Below the pieces are notes generated by a model. The model was not told the origin of the DNA. It made no database searches and saw nothing but the letters and a program-made list of their open reading frames with translations. Positions 34,245 through 42,545 of a DNA stretch of 64,000 bases are shown piece by piece. Within the stretch, counting starts at the first letter, position 1; each line of letters opens with the position of its first letter. The stretch lies in contig NZ_CP071872.1 in assembly GCF_022647665.1 (NCBI RefSeq), forward strand, positions 5,146,001 to 5,210,000, read 5' to 3'. Made by a program: the position numbers and the translations under genes. Source of the DNA: Streptomyces formicae. Lineage in GTDB: Bacteria; Actinomycetota; Actinomycetes; Streptomycetales; Streptomycetaceae.

Positions 34245-34286
34245 TGATCCAGACCCATTGACGCACTGGTCTAGTCCTCTTACTCT
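34245..34286 (+). promoter_or_regulatory. Orphan chitinase-type promoter
   Basis: TGATCCAGACCC (34245-34256) and TGGTCTAGTCCT (34267-34278) are chitin-operator-like repeats; TTGACG (34258-34263), a 17-base spacer, and TACTCT (34281-34286) form the promoter. From TTGAC through CTAGTCCTC it matches the chitinase promoter at 14678-14699 except for one base. No gene follows on the plus strand before the convergent ROK gene. Confidence 0.75.
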
Positions 34287-34532
34287 CTGCGTCACCTCCG
34301 CGGAGCCGGCCCGCCGGTGCGCGCAGCCAGGGGGCGCCCGGCCGCAGCTCGCGGCGCGCCGGCCCCGGCACGAAATCGCCCGGCGGCGGTTCCCGGCCCT
34401 TGCCGCCGCCGGGTCCTCGGCACGGCCGTGCAACAGAGCGACTGAACGGAGCGACTGAAGGATCCCAGCAGGCCGAGCGGGCCGAGCGACCGATCGGCCG
34501 AAGCGGACCGGACGGCGCGGCTGGCGGGCCGG

Positions 34533-35684
34533 CTAGCGGGCCGGTGTGTAGAGGTCGTCCTGGGCCGCGTCGCGCGCCGCCAGCAGGGCGCCGTGGAGCA
34601 CACCCGCGCCGCCGAGTCCACCCGCCCGCACCTCCGTGCGCAGCGGCGAGAGCTCGTTCATCCGGCTCGCCACCCGGGCGGCGAGCGCCGGGCCGCCCGC
34701 GTGGCCGATCTCGCCGCCGAGCACCACACAGCCCGGATCGAGTACGGCGACGGCCGCGGCGGCCCCGATGGCGATGCGCTCGGCCAGGGCGTCGAGGAAG
34801 GCCGGGGGGCCGTCGGCGGCCGCCGCCCCGACCATCGCGACCGCGTCGCCCTTCAGGCCGTACCGGTCACCGAGTGCGGCGACGGCCGCCCCGCCCGCCA
34901 GGGAGTGGAAGCCGCCGTCGCAGCCGTCCCTCCCCGGCAGGCCGCCGGTGCCCGGGACCGGGAGGAAGCCGATCTCACCGGCGCCGCCCGAGGCGCCGCG
35001 GCGGATGCGGCCGTCGAGGAAGAGCGCGGCGCCGACGCCCTGGCCGAGCCAGAGGAGGACGAAGGTGTCGCGGTCGCGCGCGGCGCCGATGCGCTGCTCC
35101 GCCACCGCGGCCAGATTGGTCTCGTTCTCCACGAGCACGGTGGCGGGGAGGCGTTCCTGGAGCGCGGCGACGAGCCGGCGGTGCCAGGCGGGCAGCCCGG
35201 TGGTGTCCCGCAGTTCGCCGCTGCCCGGGTCGATGAGGCCCGGCGCGCCGATGCCGACGCTGTGCAGGCGCGCCACGCCTGCCTCGCGGGCCGTGCGTTC
35301 CAGCAGGGCGACGGCCCGCTCGACGGCCGGTTCCGTGCCGGTGTCACTGCCGATCGGGAGCGTGGCGTCGGCGAGCGTCGTGCCGAGCAGATCCGCGACC
35401 ACGACCGACACGCCCTGGGTCCGCACGTCGAGGGCCGCCAGATGGGCGCGGTCGGCGACGATCCCGTACAGCCGCGCGTTGGGGCCGCGGCGCTGCTCGC
35501 CCGCCTCGCCCACGACCCGGATGAGCCCCGAACCCTGGAGCCGCTCGACGAGGTCGGCGACGGTCGGCCGGGAGAGACCGGTCAGGGTCTTCAGCTGACC
35601 TGCCGTCAACGGGCCCTCGTCCTGGAGGAGTCGCAGGGCGGACCGGTCGTTGATGGCCCTGGCGGTGCTCGGGGAAGCGGGCAT
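34533..35684 (-). CDS. ROK-family transcriptional regulator
   Basis: 383 residues. N-terminal winged HTH (about 15-70: LTAGQLKTLTGLSRPTVADLVERL) and C-terminal ROK sugar-kinase fold (LLWLGQGVGAALFLDGR, GGAGEIGF). The usual ROK zinc motif CxCGxxGC is missing: the region reads GTGGLPGRDGCDGGF, with one cysteine, and the GEIGH histidine is Phe. So zinc binding and kinase activity are doubtful, while sugar sensing is still likely. Divergent from the MFS gene with a palindrome between; it probably controls it. Confidence 0.9.
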   Translation of the reverse strand: MPASPSTARAINDRSALRLLQDEGPLTAGQLKTLTGLSRPTVADLVERLQGSGLIRVVGEAGEQRRGPNARLYGIVADRAHLAALDVRTQGVSVVVADLLGTTLADATLPIGSDTGTEPAVERAVALLERTAREAGVARLHSVGIGAPGLIDPGSGELRDTTGLPAWHRRLVAALQERLPATVLVENETNLAAVAEQRIGAARDRDTFVLLWLGQGVGAALFLDGRIRRGASGGAGEIGFLPVPGTGGLPGRDGCDGGFHSLAGGAAVAALGDRYGLKGDAVAMVGAAAADGPPAFLDALAERIAIGAAAAVAVLDPGCVVLGGEIGHAGGPALAARVASRMNELSPLRTEVRAGGLGGAGVLHGALLAARDAAQDDLYTPAR

Positions 35685-35707
35685 GCCGGAATCCTTCCAG
35701 ACCTATT

Positions 35708-35728
35708 TATCAGGCAGGGTTCCTGATA
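35708..35728. promoter_or_regulatory. Palindrome between ROK regulator and MFS gene
   Basis: TATCAGG (35708-35714) and CCTGATA (35722-35728) form a perfect 7-base inverted repeat in an AT-rich patch between the two divergent starts; likely operator of the ROK regulator. Confidence 0.6.
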
Positions 35729-35773
35729 GTTTACGCGTCGACCACGACCGTGGCTCAGGGGAGGATGAAAGCG

Positions 35774-36973
35774 ATGCCGATCGCACGACTGGTCCGGGCC
35801 CGGTACGCCGTGGCCGCCGTCTTCTGCGTCCACGGCGCCGTCACCGGCAGCTTCGCCACCCGCGTCCCGTGGATCCAGGACCACGCGGGGGTCGGGGCCG
35901 GCCTGCTCGGCGTGGCGCTCGCGTTCCCCGCGATCGGCGCGTCCGTCGCGATGCCGCTCGCCGGGGCGATCAGCCACCGCTTCGGCGCGCGCAACGCGCT
36001 GCGCGGACTGCTTGCGCTCTGGACGCTGGCCCTGTCGCTCCCGGCGCTGGCTCCGAACGTGTACGCGCTCTGCGCGGCGCTGTTCGTGTTCGGCGCGACG
36101 GCGGGGATGTCGGACGTCGCGATGAACGCGCTCGGCGTCGAGGTCGAGAACCGGCTCGACCGCTCGATCATGTCCAGCCTGCACGGCATGTGGAGCGTGG
36201 GCGCCCTGCTCGGCTCCGCGGGCGGCACACTCGCCGCACATCTGGGCAGCGACGCGCGGATCCACCATCTGCTCGCCTCCGCCGTGCTCACCGTGGCCGG
36301 GCTGGTGGCCTGCCAGGGCGTGCTGGACCTGCGCAGCACGCCGGACGAGGAGCCTCCGCCGCGGTTCGCGCTGCCGCCGCGCTCGGCGGTGATCATCGGC
36401 GCGATCGGGTTCTGCGGGGTGTTCGCGGAGGGCGCGAGCCTGGACTGGTCCGCGGTGTACCTGCGGGACGAGCTGGGTACGTCGGCGGGGCTCGCGGCCG
36501 CCTCCACCACCGCGTTCGCGCTGACCATGGCGGTGGCCCGGCTGGTCGGGGACCGGGGGGTGGACCGCTTCGGCGCGGTCCGCACGGTCCGCGTCGGGGG
36601 CGTGCTGGCGACGGCCGGCGGCGTCCTGGTCGTGCTGGCACCGCACCCGGGGGCCGCGATGGCGGGGTTCGGGTGCATCGGCCTCGGCATCGCCGTGGTC
36701 GTGCCGCTGGCCTTCGCGGCGGCGGGGCGGAGCGGGAAGAACCCGAGCCTGGCGATCGCGGGGGTCGCGACGATCACGTACACGTCGGGGCTGATCGCGC
36801 CGTCGGCGATCGGGGGGATCGCGGATCTGACGTCGCTGGTCGTGTCGTTCGGCCTGGTGACGGTGCTGGCGTTCGGGCTGGTGCTGGGAGCGGGGGTGCT
36901 GCGCGGCAGCACCCGCGACGGCGCGGTGTCCGCCCCGGCCCGCGAGTCGGCGCCGGAGCAGCTCCAGAGCTAG
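35774..36973 (+). CDS. MFS transporter
   Basis: 399 residues, about 12 helices (YAVAAVFCVHGAVTGSFATR, FVFGATAGMSDVAMNALGVE, SLHGMWSVGALLGSAGG), resembling the YbjJ-like sugar/fucose-permease-type branch. The loop between halves is at about 190-215. ATG 35774 is preferred to 35765 because GGGGAGG then sits nine bases ahead. It is divergent from a ROK regulator, consistent with a sugar or sugar-derivative substrate (inference). Its TAG stop lies within the first bases of MITE copy 2. Confidence 0.87.
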   Translation: MPIARLVRARYAVAAVFCVHGAVTGSFATRVPWIQDHAGVGAGLLGVALAFPAIGASVAMPLAGAISHRFGARNALRGLLALWTLALSLPALAPNVYALCAALFVFGATAGMSDVAMNALGVEVENRLDRSIMSSLHGMWSVGALLGSAGGTLAAHLGSDARIHHLLASAVLTVAGLVACQGVLDLRSTPDEEPPPRFALPPRSAVIIGAIGFCGVFAEGASLDWSAVYLRDELGTSAGLAAASTTAFALTMAVARLVGDRGVDRFGAVRTVRVGGVLATAGGVLVVLAPHPGAAMAGFGCIGLGIAVVVPLAFAAAGRSGKNPSLAIAGVATITYTSGLIAPSAIGGIADLTSLVVSFGLVTVLAFGLVLGAGVLRGSTRDGAVSAPARESAPEQLQS

Positions 36974-37211
36974 GCGGTGTCTGACACATCCCGCCTGGCG
37001 CGCGACGCCCGGCACTCCCCCAGAGCTTGCGCCTGGGAGGTGCCCCCACCCCCGTAGCCCTCCGGGCACGGGAGGTGCCCCCACGCCGCGTTGTCCGAGT
37101 CATCCAAGTACGTCCAGTACGCGGATGACCCTCCGCCTTGCGATCGCACGCACCGGACGCCGCGCGCCCCGCCCTGCGGGCGGACGGCGCCATTCGTCAG
37201 ACACGGCCCAG
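36970..37211. mobile_element. MITE-like element, copy 2 (inverted core)
   Basis: 242 bp. Ends: CTAGGCGGTGTCTGAC at 36970-36985 against the complement of about 37196-37211 (CTGGGCCGTGTCTGAC), 14 of 16 matching. The core is the same as copy 1 but in the opposite direction (CCCAGAGCTTGCGCCTGGGA; GGGAGGTGCCCCCA; CCTTGCGATCGCACGCACC). The left end contains the MFS stop codon. No coding capacity. Confidence 0.75.
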
Positions 37212-37358
37212 GGCCCGATCCGGCTCGCGTGCTCCGGGCAGCTCCCGGCCGGGATCCGGTCCCGAACCTGCGACGAGGCGCGGGCCGGAAGCAGAAGCGG
37301 AGCTTCAGGTTCCCCGTACCATTGCGGGGATCCCCAGAGCCTCGGAAGTGGAGCCCGT

Positions 37359-38765
37359 ATGAACCTCGGCGTGCGCTGGAGCCTGCACGGCGACGGACGA
37401 ACACCCGCTCCCGGGGCCGTCGTACGGCCCGACGAACGGCTCTCGTGGCCGCGTACGGCCGGGCTCGGGGCTCAGCACGTGGTGGCGATGTTCGGCGCGT
37501 CGTTCGTGGCACCGGTGCTCATGGGGCTGGATCCGAATCTCGCGATCATGATGTCCGGCGTCGCGACGATGATCTTCCTGCTGGCGACGCGCGGCCGGAT
37601 CCCGAGCTATCTGGGCTGCTCGCTCTCGTTCGTCGGCGTGGCGGCGACAATCCGCGCGACCGGCGGCGACAGCGCCACCGTCACCGGCGCGGTCCTGGTC
37701 GTCGGTGCGGCGCTCTTCCTCGCGGGGCTCGCCGTGCAGCGGTTCGGGGCGCGGATCATCCACGCCGCGATGCCGCCGATCGTCACCGGTGCCGTCGTCA
37801 TGCTCATCGGCTTCAACCTCGCGCCGGTCACGGCCGCGACGTACTGGCCGCAGGACCAGTGGACGGCGCTGCTCGTGATGCTGTTCACCGGCCTCGCCGT
37901 GGTCTGTCTGCGCGGCTTCTGGTCGCGTATCGCGATCTTCCTCGGGCTGATCTTCGGCTACGCGGTCTCCTGGGTCTTCGACCGGATCTTCGGGAAGATC
38001 CACTCGACGGCAGGCGGGCCCGAGGCGGTGGACCACTGGCGGCTCGATCTCTCCGGCGTCGCCAAGGCCGACTGGATCGGCCTGCCGAGCTTCCACGCCC
38101 CGGCCTTCGAGTGGTCGGCGATCCTGGTCGCACTGCCGGTCGTCATCGCGCTGATCGCGGAGAACGCCGGACACGTCAAGGCCGTCGGCGAGATGACCGG
38201 CGACCCGCTCGACGACAAGCTGGGCACCGCCATCGCCGCCGACGGCGCCGCCTCGATGCTGTCGACCGCCGTGGGCGGCCCGCCGAACACCACGTACTCC
38301 GAGAACATCGGCGTCATGGCCGCCACCCGCGTCTACTCCACCGCCGCCTACTGGGCCGCGGCGGGCTTCGCCCTCCTCTTCGGGCTCTGCCCCAAGTTCG
38401 GCGCGGTGGTCGCCGCGATCCCGGGCGGAGTGCTGGGCGGGATCACCGTGATCCTTTACGGCATGATCGGTCTGCTCGGCGCGCAGATCTGGATCAACGC
38501 CAAGGTGGACCTGCGCAATCCGCTGAACCTCGTTCCGGCCGCCGCGGGCATCATCATCGGCGTCGGCGGCGTCAGCCTGAAGTTCACCGAGCACTTCGAG
38601 CTCAGCGGCATCGCCCTCGGCACGATCGTCGTCATCACCGGCTACCACGTGCTGCGCGCCTTCGCGCCGGCGCATCTCAAGCCGCAGGAGCCGCTGCTCG
38701 ACGCGGGCACGTCCGCCTACGACAGCGGGGAGTCCGGCGGCGATCAGCCCGTCGCCAGGTCGTAG
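37359..38765 (+). CDS. Uracil/xanthine permease, NCS2 family
   Basis: 468 residues, 14 predicted segments of the NCS2 (UraA/PyrP) fold. Visible signatures: LGAQHVVAMFGASFVAPVLM (helix 1), the substrate-binding glutamate in ALIAENAGHVKAV, and TAVGGPPNTTYSENIGVMAATR. It is a proton-coupled nucleobase importer; UraA-like uracil use is likely from the AENAGH and TTYSENIG motifs. ATG 37359 follows GGAAGTGGAG. Preceded by MITE copy 2; likely monocistronic. Confidence 0.9.
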   Translation: MNLGVRWSLHGDGRTPAPGAVVRPDERLSWPRTAGLGAQHVVAMFGASFVAPVLMGLDPNLAIMMSGVATMIFLLATRGRIPSYLGCSLSFVGVAATIRATGGDSATVTGAVLVVGAALFLAGLAVQRFGARIIHAAMPPIVTGAVVMLIGFNLAPVTAATYWPQDQWTALLVMLFTGLAVVCLRGFWSRIAIFLGLIFGYAVSWVFDRIFGKIHSTAGGPEAVDHWRLDLSGVAKADWIGLPSFHAPAFEWSAILVALPVVIALIAENAGHVKAVGEMTGDPLDDKLGTAIAADGAASMLSTAVGGPPNTTYSENIGVMAATRVYSTAAYWAAAGFALLFGLCPKFGAVVAAIPGGVLGGITVILYGMIGLLGAQIWINAKVDLRNPLNLVPAAAGIIIGVGGVSLKFTEHFELSGIALGTIVVITGYHVLRAFAPAHLKPQEPLLDAGTSAYDSGESGGDQPVARS

Positions 38766-38913
38766 GCGTACTCGGGAGCGAAGCTGCCCGCCGCGGCCCC
38801 GGCAGGCGTCGGACTCCCCCGACAGGCCGCCCCCAGTCCGATTTGTTCCCCCGTTCCGGGGAAGCCGGGTCCTGGCGGCACCCGCCCGAGCCCAGGACTG
38901 GGACGCTGCCCCC

Positions 38914-39630
38914 ATGGTGCAGATCGAGCAGTCGACGGCGGAGCCGGTGGTGCGGATGGACGCCGTGCGCCCCTCGCTCGGCGCCGTGGTGGAGCGGATG
39001 CGTGCGCTCCGCTCGTGCTGGCCGACGACCGACGGGGTCGCGGTCTTCAACCGCGTGTACCTGTCGGTCACGGAGGAGCTCGGCCGGCGCATCGACCGGG
39101 GCGAGTTCCCCGACCGGCGGGCCGCGGTGACGCTGGACGTGCTCTTCGCCGAGCGCTACCTCTCCGCCGTCGCCACGGCCGCCGCGGGCAACCGGCCGCC
39201 CGCCTGCTGGCGCCCGCTCTTCCAGTACCGGCGTCATCCGGGCGTACGCCCGCTGCAGTTCGCCATGGCGGGGATCAACGCGCACATCGGGCACGATCTG
39301 GCGCTGGCGGTCGTGGACACCTGTCGTACGCTCGGCTGCGAACCGGCCCATCTCGAAGCGGCGTTCGAGCATGTGGGCGAAGTCCTCACGATGCTGGAGG
39401 AGCGCATCCGCGAGGATCTGATGCCCGGGCCCGACCTGCTGGAGATCGCCGATCCGCTCACCCATCTGCTGGGCTCCTGGAGCCTGGAGCGGGCCAGGGA
39501 CGGTGCCTGGTCGGCGGCCCGGCTGCTCTGGCGCATGCAGGAACTGCCCGGACTGGCCGATGAGTTCACCGAGCGGCTGGACACCGGGGTCGGGCTCGTC
39601 GGGCGCTGCATGCTCACCCCGTGGCCCTGA
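38914..39630 (+). CDS. DUF5995 protein
   Basis: 238 residues, helical, no export signal. Motifs typical of the family: VAVFNRVYLSVTEE, ALDVLFAERYL-type strand (VTLDVLFAERYLSAV), FAMAGINAHIGHDLALAV with two histidines, and DLLEIADPLTHLLGSWSLE. The paired His in NAHIGHD suggests a metal site, but no activity is established. It starts almost leaderless after GCTGCCCCC. The LLM oxidoreductase follows 72 bp later in the same direction. Confidence 0.83.
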   Translation: MVQIEQSTAEPVVRMDAVRPSLGAVVERMRALRSCWPTTDGVAVFNRVYLSVTEELGRRIDRGEFPDRRAAVTLDVLFAERYLSAVATAAAGNRPPACWRPLFQYRRHPGVRPLQFAMAGINAHIGHDLALAVVDTCRTLGCEPAHLEAAFEHVGEVLTMLEERIREDLMPGPDLLEIADPLTHLLGSWSLERARDGAWSAARLLWRMQELPGLADEFTERLDTGVGLVGRCMLTPWP

Positions 39631-39702
39631 CCCCGGCCCTGGCCGAGGCCTCGGCCCCGGCTCGGCCCCGGCCTCGATCGCAATGAGTGCGAAGGAGTGG
39701 AC

Positions 39703-40632
39703 ATGACGATCCGGCTCGGACTCGGGCTCCCGCAGATGCGGCAGTACGACATCGGCCGCGACATCCCCGCGGTGGCGAGGGCGGCCGAGGAGACCGGTTA
39801 CGACAGCCTGTGGGTGTTCGAGCGCGTGATCTTCCCAGAGCCAGCGACCCAGGGGCTGTACGGCATTCCGGGCCGCCCCTGGCCCGACCAGTACCGCAAC
39901 GTCGCCGAGCCGACGGTGTCGCTGGCCCTGGCGGCGGCCGTGACCGGCCGGGCGAGGCTCGGCACGAGCGTGCTGATCGCCCCGCTCCACATCCCCTTCC
40001 AGCTGGCGCGGACGCTCGCCACCCTCGACGCGAGCAGCGGCGGCCGGGTCGTCGCCGGCTTTGGCACCGGCTGGTCCCTCGACGAGTACGCGGCCGCGGG
40101 CGTGGCGCCCTTCGAGCGGCGCGGCGCGGTGCTGGACGAACTGCTGGACGTGTGCAGGGCCGTGTGGGGCCCGGACCCGGTCGCGTACGAGGGCGGACTG
40201 ACGACCATCGCGCCGTCCGTCGTCGGACCCAAGCCCGCCCGGCCCGTCCCCGTCCTGCTGCCGGCGAACAGTCCCAAGGCCGCACGCCGCGTGGTCGACC
40301 GGGCGGACGGCTGGCTGCCGGTGGCGATGGGTCCGCAGAAGCTGGCCGACGACTGGCGGCGGCTCCAGGACCTGGCGGCCGAGCGCGGGCGTGAGCGGCC
40401 CCTGCTGGTCTCGGTCCGTGCCAACGCGCGGTACCGCGCGAAGCCGCTCGACGGTGGCGGCCGGCAGCCGTTCCACGGGAGCGTGGACCAGATCGTCGAG
40501 GACCTGGTGTCCCATGTCGCGCCCGGTCTCGACGACTTCCACCTCGACCTGCAGGGCACCATGAGGGACGCCGAGGAGCTCAAGGACGTCGCGGCGGCGG
40601 TGTACGCGGGCGTGCGGGCCGCGGGCGTCTGA
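39703..40632 (+). CDS. LLM-class F420-dependent oxidoreductase
   Basis: 309 residues, a luciferase-like TIM barrel of the TIGR03619 type that uses F420 rather than FMN. Motifs: LGLGLPQMRQYDIG, ESLWVFER-type (YDSLWVFERVIFPE), LIAPLHIPFQLARTLATLD, VVAGFGTGWSLDEY. ATG 39703 follows AAGGAG by five bases. Substrate unknown. Probably co-transcribed with the DUF5995 gene. Confidence 0.9.
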   Translation: MTIRLGLGLPQMRQYDIGRDIPAVARAAEETGYDSLWVFERVIFPEPATQGLYGIPGRPWPDQYRNVAEPTVSLALAAAVTGRARLGTSVLIAPLHIPFQLARTLATLDASSGGRVVAGFGTGWSLDEYAAAGVAPFERRGAVLDELLDVCRAVWGPDPVAYEGGLTTIAPSVVGPKPARPVPVLLPANSPKAARRVVDRADGWLPVAMGPQKLADDWRRLQDLAAERGRERPLLVSVRANARYRAKPLDGGGRQPFHGSVDQIVEDLVSHVAPGLDDFHLDLQGTMRDAEELKDVAAAVYAGVRAAGV

Positions 40633-40688
40633 CGGGCGAGGGCGTCTGACGGGCGGGGTGTGCGACGGGCCGTCCGCGGGCATACGAG

Positions 40689-40727
40689 AGCCGCCGCCCG
40701 GCCGGGGTTTCCGGCCGGACGGCGGCT
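40689..40727. terminator. Bidirectional terminator (LLM and davB-like)
   Basis: AGCCGCCGCCCGGCCGG pairs with CCGGCCGGACGGCGGCT (one mismatch, loop of about five) between two convergent stops. Confidence 0.85.
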
Positions 40728-40798
40728 GAGGTGACCACCCGGGGCCGACCGGATCACGGTCGGCGGCGGGGGTACGTCGTGAGGGCGGGCGCCCTGGG

Positions 40799-42508
40799 TC
40801 AGTCTTCGGGGAGCTCCACCGGGGAGATCTCGTCGAAGAGGTCGCCGGGACCGGGGTTGGTGGAGTCGGTCGCACCGCCGAAGTGGTGCATCACGCCCCA
40901 CACCGCGTTGAGCGCCGTCTGCACCGCGCCCTCGGCCCAGCCGGCCGTCCAGGAGATGTCGTCGCCCGCGAGGAAGATGCCGCGCTTGTCCGCGGGCAGC
41001 CGGTCCTGCATGAAGTGCGTGAACAGGCGCCGCTGGTAGCGGTAGTGGCCCGGCAGGTTGGCCTTGAACGCGCCCATGAAGTACGGCTCGTTCTCCCAGG
41101 ACACGGTCACCGGATTGCCGATGATGTGCTTGCGGATGTCGACATTCGGGTAGATCTCGCCGAGCGACTTGAGCATGACCTCCATGCGCTCGTTCGCGGA
41201 CAGCGGCAGCCACTTGAGGCTGTCGTCGCACCACGTGTACGAGAGGCAGATGACGGCCGGCTTGTCGGGGCCCTCGTCCAGAAGGTACGTGCCTCGGGTC
41301 ATGCGGTCGGTGAGCGTCATCGACATGACGTCACGGCCCGTCGGATTTCCCCTGTCGTCGACGGCCTTGTCCAGCCAGAACGGCCGGTCGACGGGGACGA
41401 ACAGCTTGGAGGACTCCATGTAGTGGGTCCGCTCCATCGCCGTCCAGTGGTCGATGGGGAAGAGCGAGTCGTCGCAGGAGATCTTGGAGAGCAGCAGCCA
41501 GGACTGGGCGGTGAAGATCGCCGCCTGGTACGTACGGATGTCGCCGGACGCGTCCGTGACGGTGATCCGGTTGCCGGCGGTGCGGTGCAGCCGGGTCACG
41601 GCGGGCCGCGGCTCGCCCTCGTGCAGCGTGGCGAGCGAGGTGCCCTGCGCCCAGTGGACGATCTTCTCGGGCTCGCGCTCCCACAGCCGCAGCGGCAGCT
41701 GCTGGGAGCCGCCGACGATGCCGCGGTGGTGGTCGTCGGCCTCGGTGTAGACGACGCGGAGGATCTCCAGGATGGAGTTGGGGAAGTCGGTGTCCCAGCC
41801 GCCGGTGCCGAAGCCGACCTGGCCGAAGATCTCGCGGTGACGGAAGGACTTGAAGGCCTCGGAGTCGCAGAGGAAGCCGTAGAAGGTCTGGTTGTCCAGC
41901 TTCTCGACGAGCTTCGCCCAGATCTCGCGGATGCGCGGGACGTCGCGCTCGCGCATGGCACGGTTCATGTCGGAGAAGTCCGCGCCCTCCTCCAGGCAGG
42001 CGTTCCACGCGTTCATCACGTCGCGGTAGACCTGCGGCAGATCGTCGATGGTCTCCGCGTAGTGCGACTCGCCCTTGAGGTCGACGACGGTCGACGGGGT
42101 GGACTCGGCCAGCGGATTGGGGAACGGCCGGGTCTCCAGACCCACCAGGTCGATGTAGTGCTGGAGCGCGGTCGAGGAGGGCGGGAAGCGCATGGCGCCC
42201 ATCTCGGCCGTCAGCTCGTCGGTGCCGGTGCCCTCGAAGCCGACCGTGCGGAGCCGGCCGCCGATCTGGTCCGCCTCGTAGACGACGGGCTTGAGGCCCA
42301 TCTTCATCAGCTCGTACGCGGCGATGATGCCGGAGAGCCCGCCGCCGATGACGGCGATCTCGGTGCCGTGCTCGGTCGCGGGTATCTGGCCGAGGCCGGC
42401 CGGGTGGGCGAGGAAGTCGTCGTACGCGTACGGGAAGTCCGGCCCGAACATGGTGATGGGCGGCTGCGCGTCGGAGTGCGGGACGGCGGTGGGCACCGTG
42501 GACGTCAT
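40799..42508 (-). CDS. Lysine 2-monooxygenase, DavB-like flavoprotein
   Basis: 569 residues, an FAD amine-oxidase-fold protein. It lines up along its length, from memory, with Pseudomonas DavB (L-lysine + O2 to 5-aminovaleramide, CO2, water): MFGPDFPYAYDDFLAHPAGL, the dinucleotide site VIGGGLSGIIAAYELMKMG, GQVGFGTGGWDTDFPNSI, YMESSKLFVPVDRPFW, SWENEPYFMGAFKANLPGHY, GIFLAGDDISWTAGWAEGA. It lies 37 bp after a DavA-like amidase gene. Other amine oxidases (tryptophan 2-monooxygenase) share the fold, but the neighbour favours lysine. Confidence 0.87.
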   Translation of the reverse strand: MTSTVPTAVPHSDAQPPITMFGPDFPYAYDDFLAHPAGLGQIPATEHGTEIAVIGGGLSGIIAAYELMKMGLKPVVYEADQIGGRLRTVGFEGTGTDELTAEMGAMRFPPSSTALQHYIDLVGLETRPFPNPLAESTPSTVVDLKGESHYAETIDDLPQVYRDVMNAWNACLEEGADFSDMNRAMRERDVPRIREIWAKLVEKLDNQTFYGFLCDSEAFKSFRHREIFGQVGFGTGGWDTDFPNSILEILRVVYTEADDHHRGIVGGSQQLPLRLWEREPEKIVHWAQGTSLATLHEGEPRPAVTRLHRTAGNRITVTDASGDIRTYQAAIFTAQSWLLLSKISCDDSLFPIDHWTAMERTHYMESSKLFVPVDRPFWLDKAVDDRGNPTGRDVMSMTLTDRMTRGTYLLDEGPDKPAVICLSYTWCDDSLKWLPLSANERMEVMLKSLGEIYPNVDIRKHIIGNPVTVSWENEPYFMGAFKANLPGHYRYQRRLFTHFMQDRLPADKRGIFLAGDDISWTAGWAEGAVQTALNAVWGVMHHFGGATDSTNPGPGDLFDEISPVELPED

Positions 42509-42545
42509 GGGGCTTGGGCTCCTGCTGTTCTGGCGTGCTGCGGGG

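Larger units (their letters stand above)
33838..34532. other. Non-coding region: riboswitch leader and orphan promoter
   Basis: From right to left for the minus strand: promoter region of the rib operon (about 34150-34240), FMN riboswitch (34027-34150), leader (33838-34026). The 34245-34286 stretch is a complete chitinase-type promoter on the plus strand. From 34287 to 34532 I see only GC-rich sequence with no supported gene. Confidence 0.75.

Noticed and set aside
36970..37512. Reading frame across MITE copy 2
   Set aside because: Translation of the repeat core; no ribosome site and the same core lies in other frames in copies 1 and 3.
40799..42508. Tryptophan 2-monooxygenase (IaaM) reading of the amine oxidase
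   Set aside because: The fold is shared, but the adjacent DavA-type amidase rather than an IaaH-type amidase, and the full-length resemblance to DavB, favour lysine.
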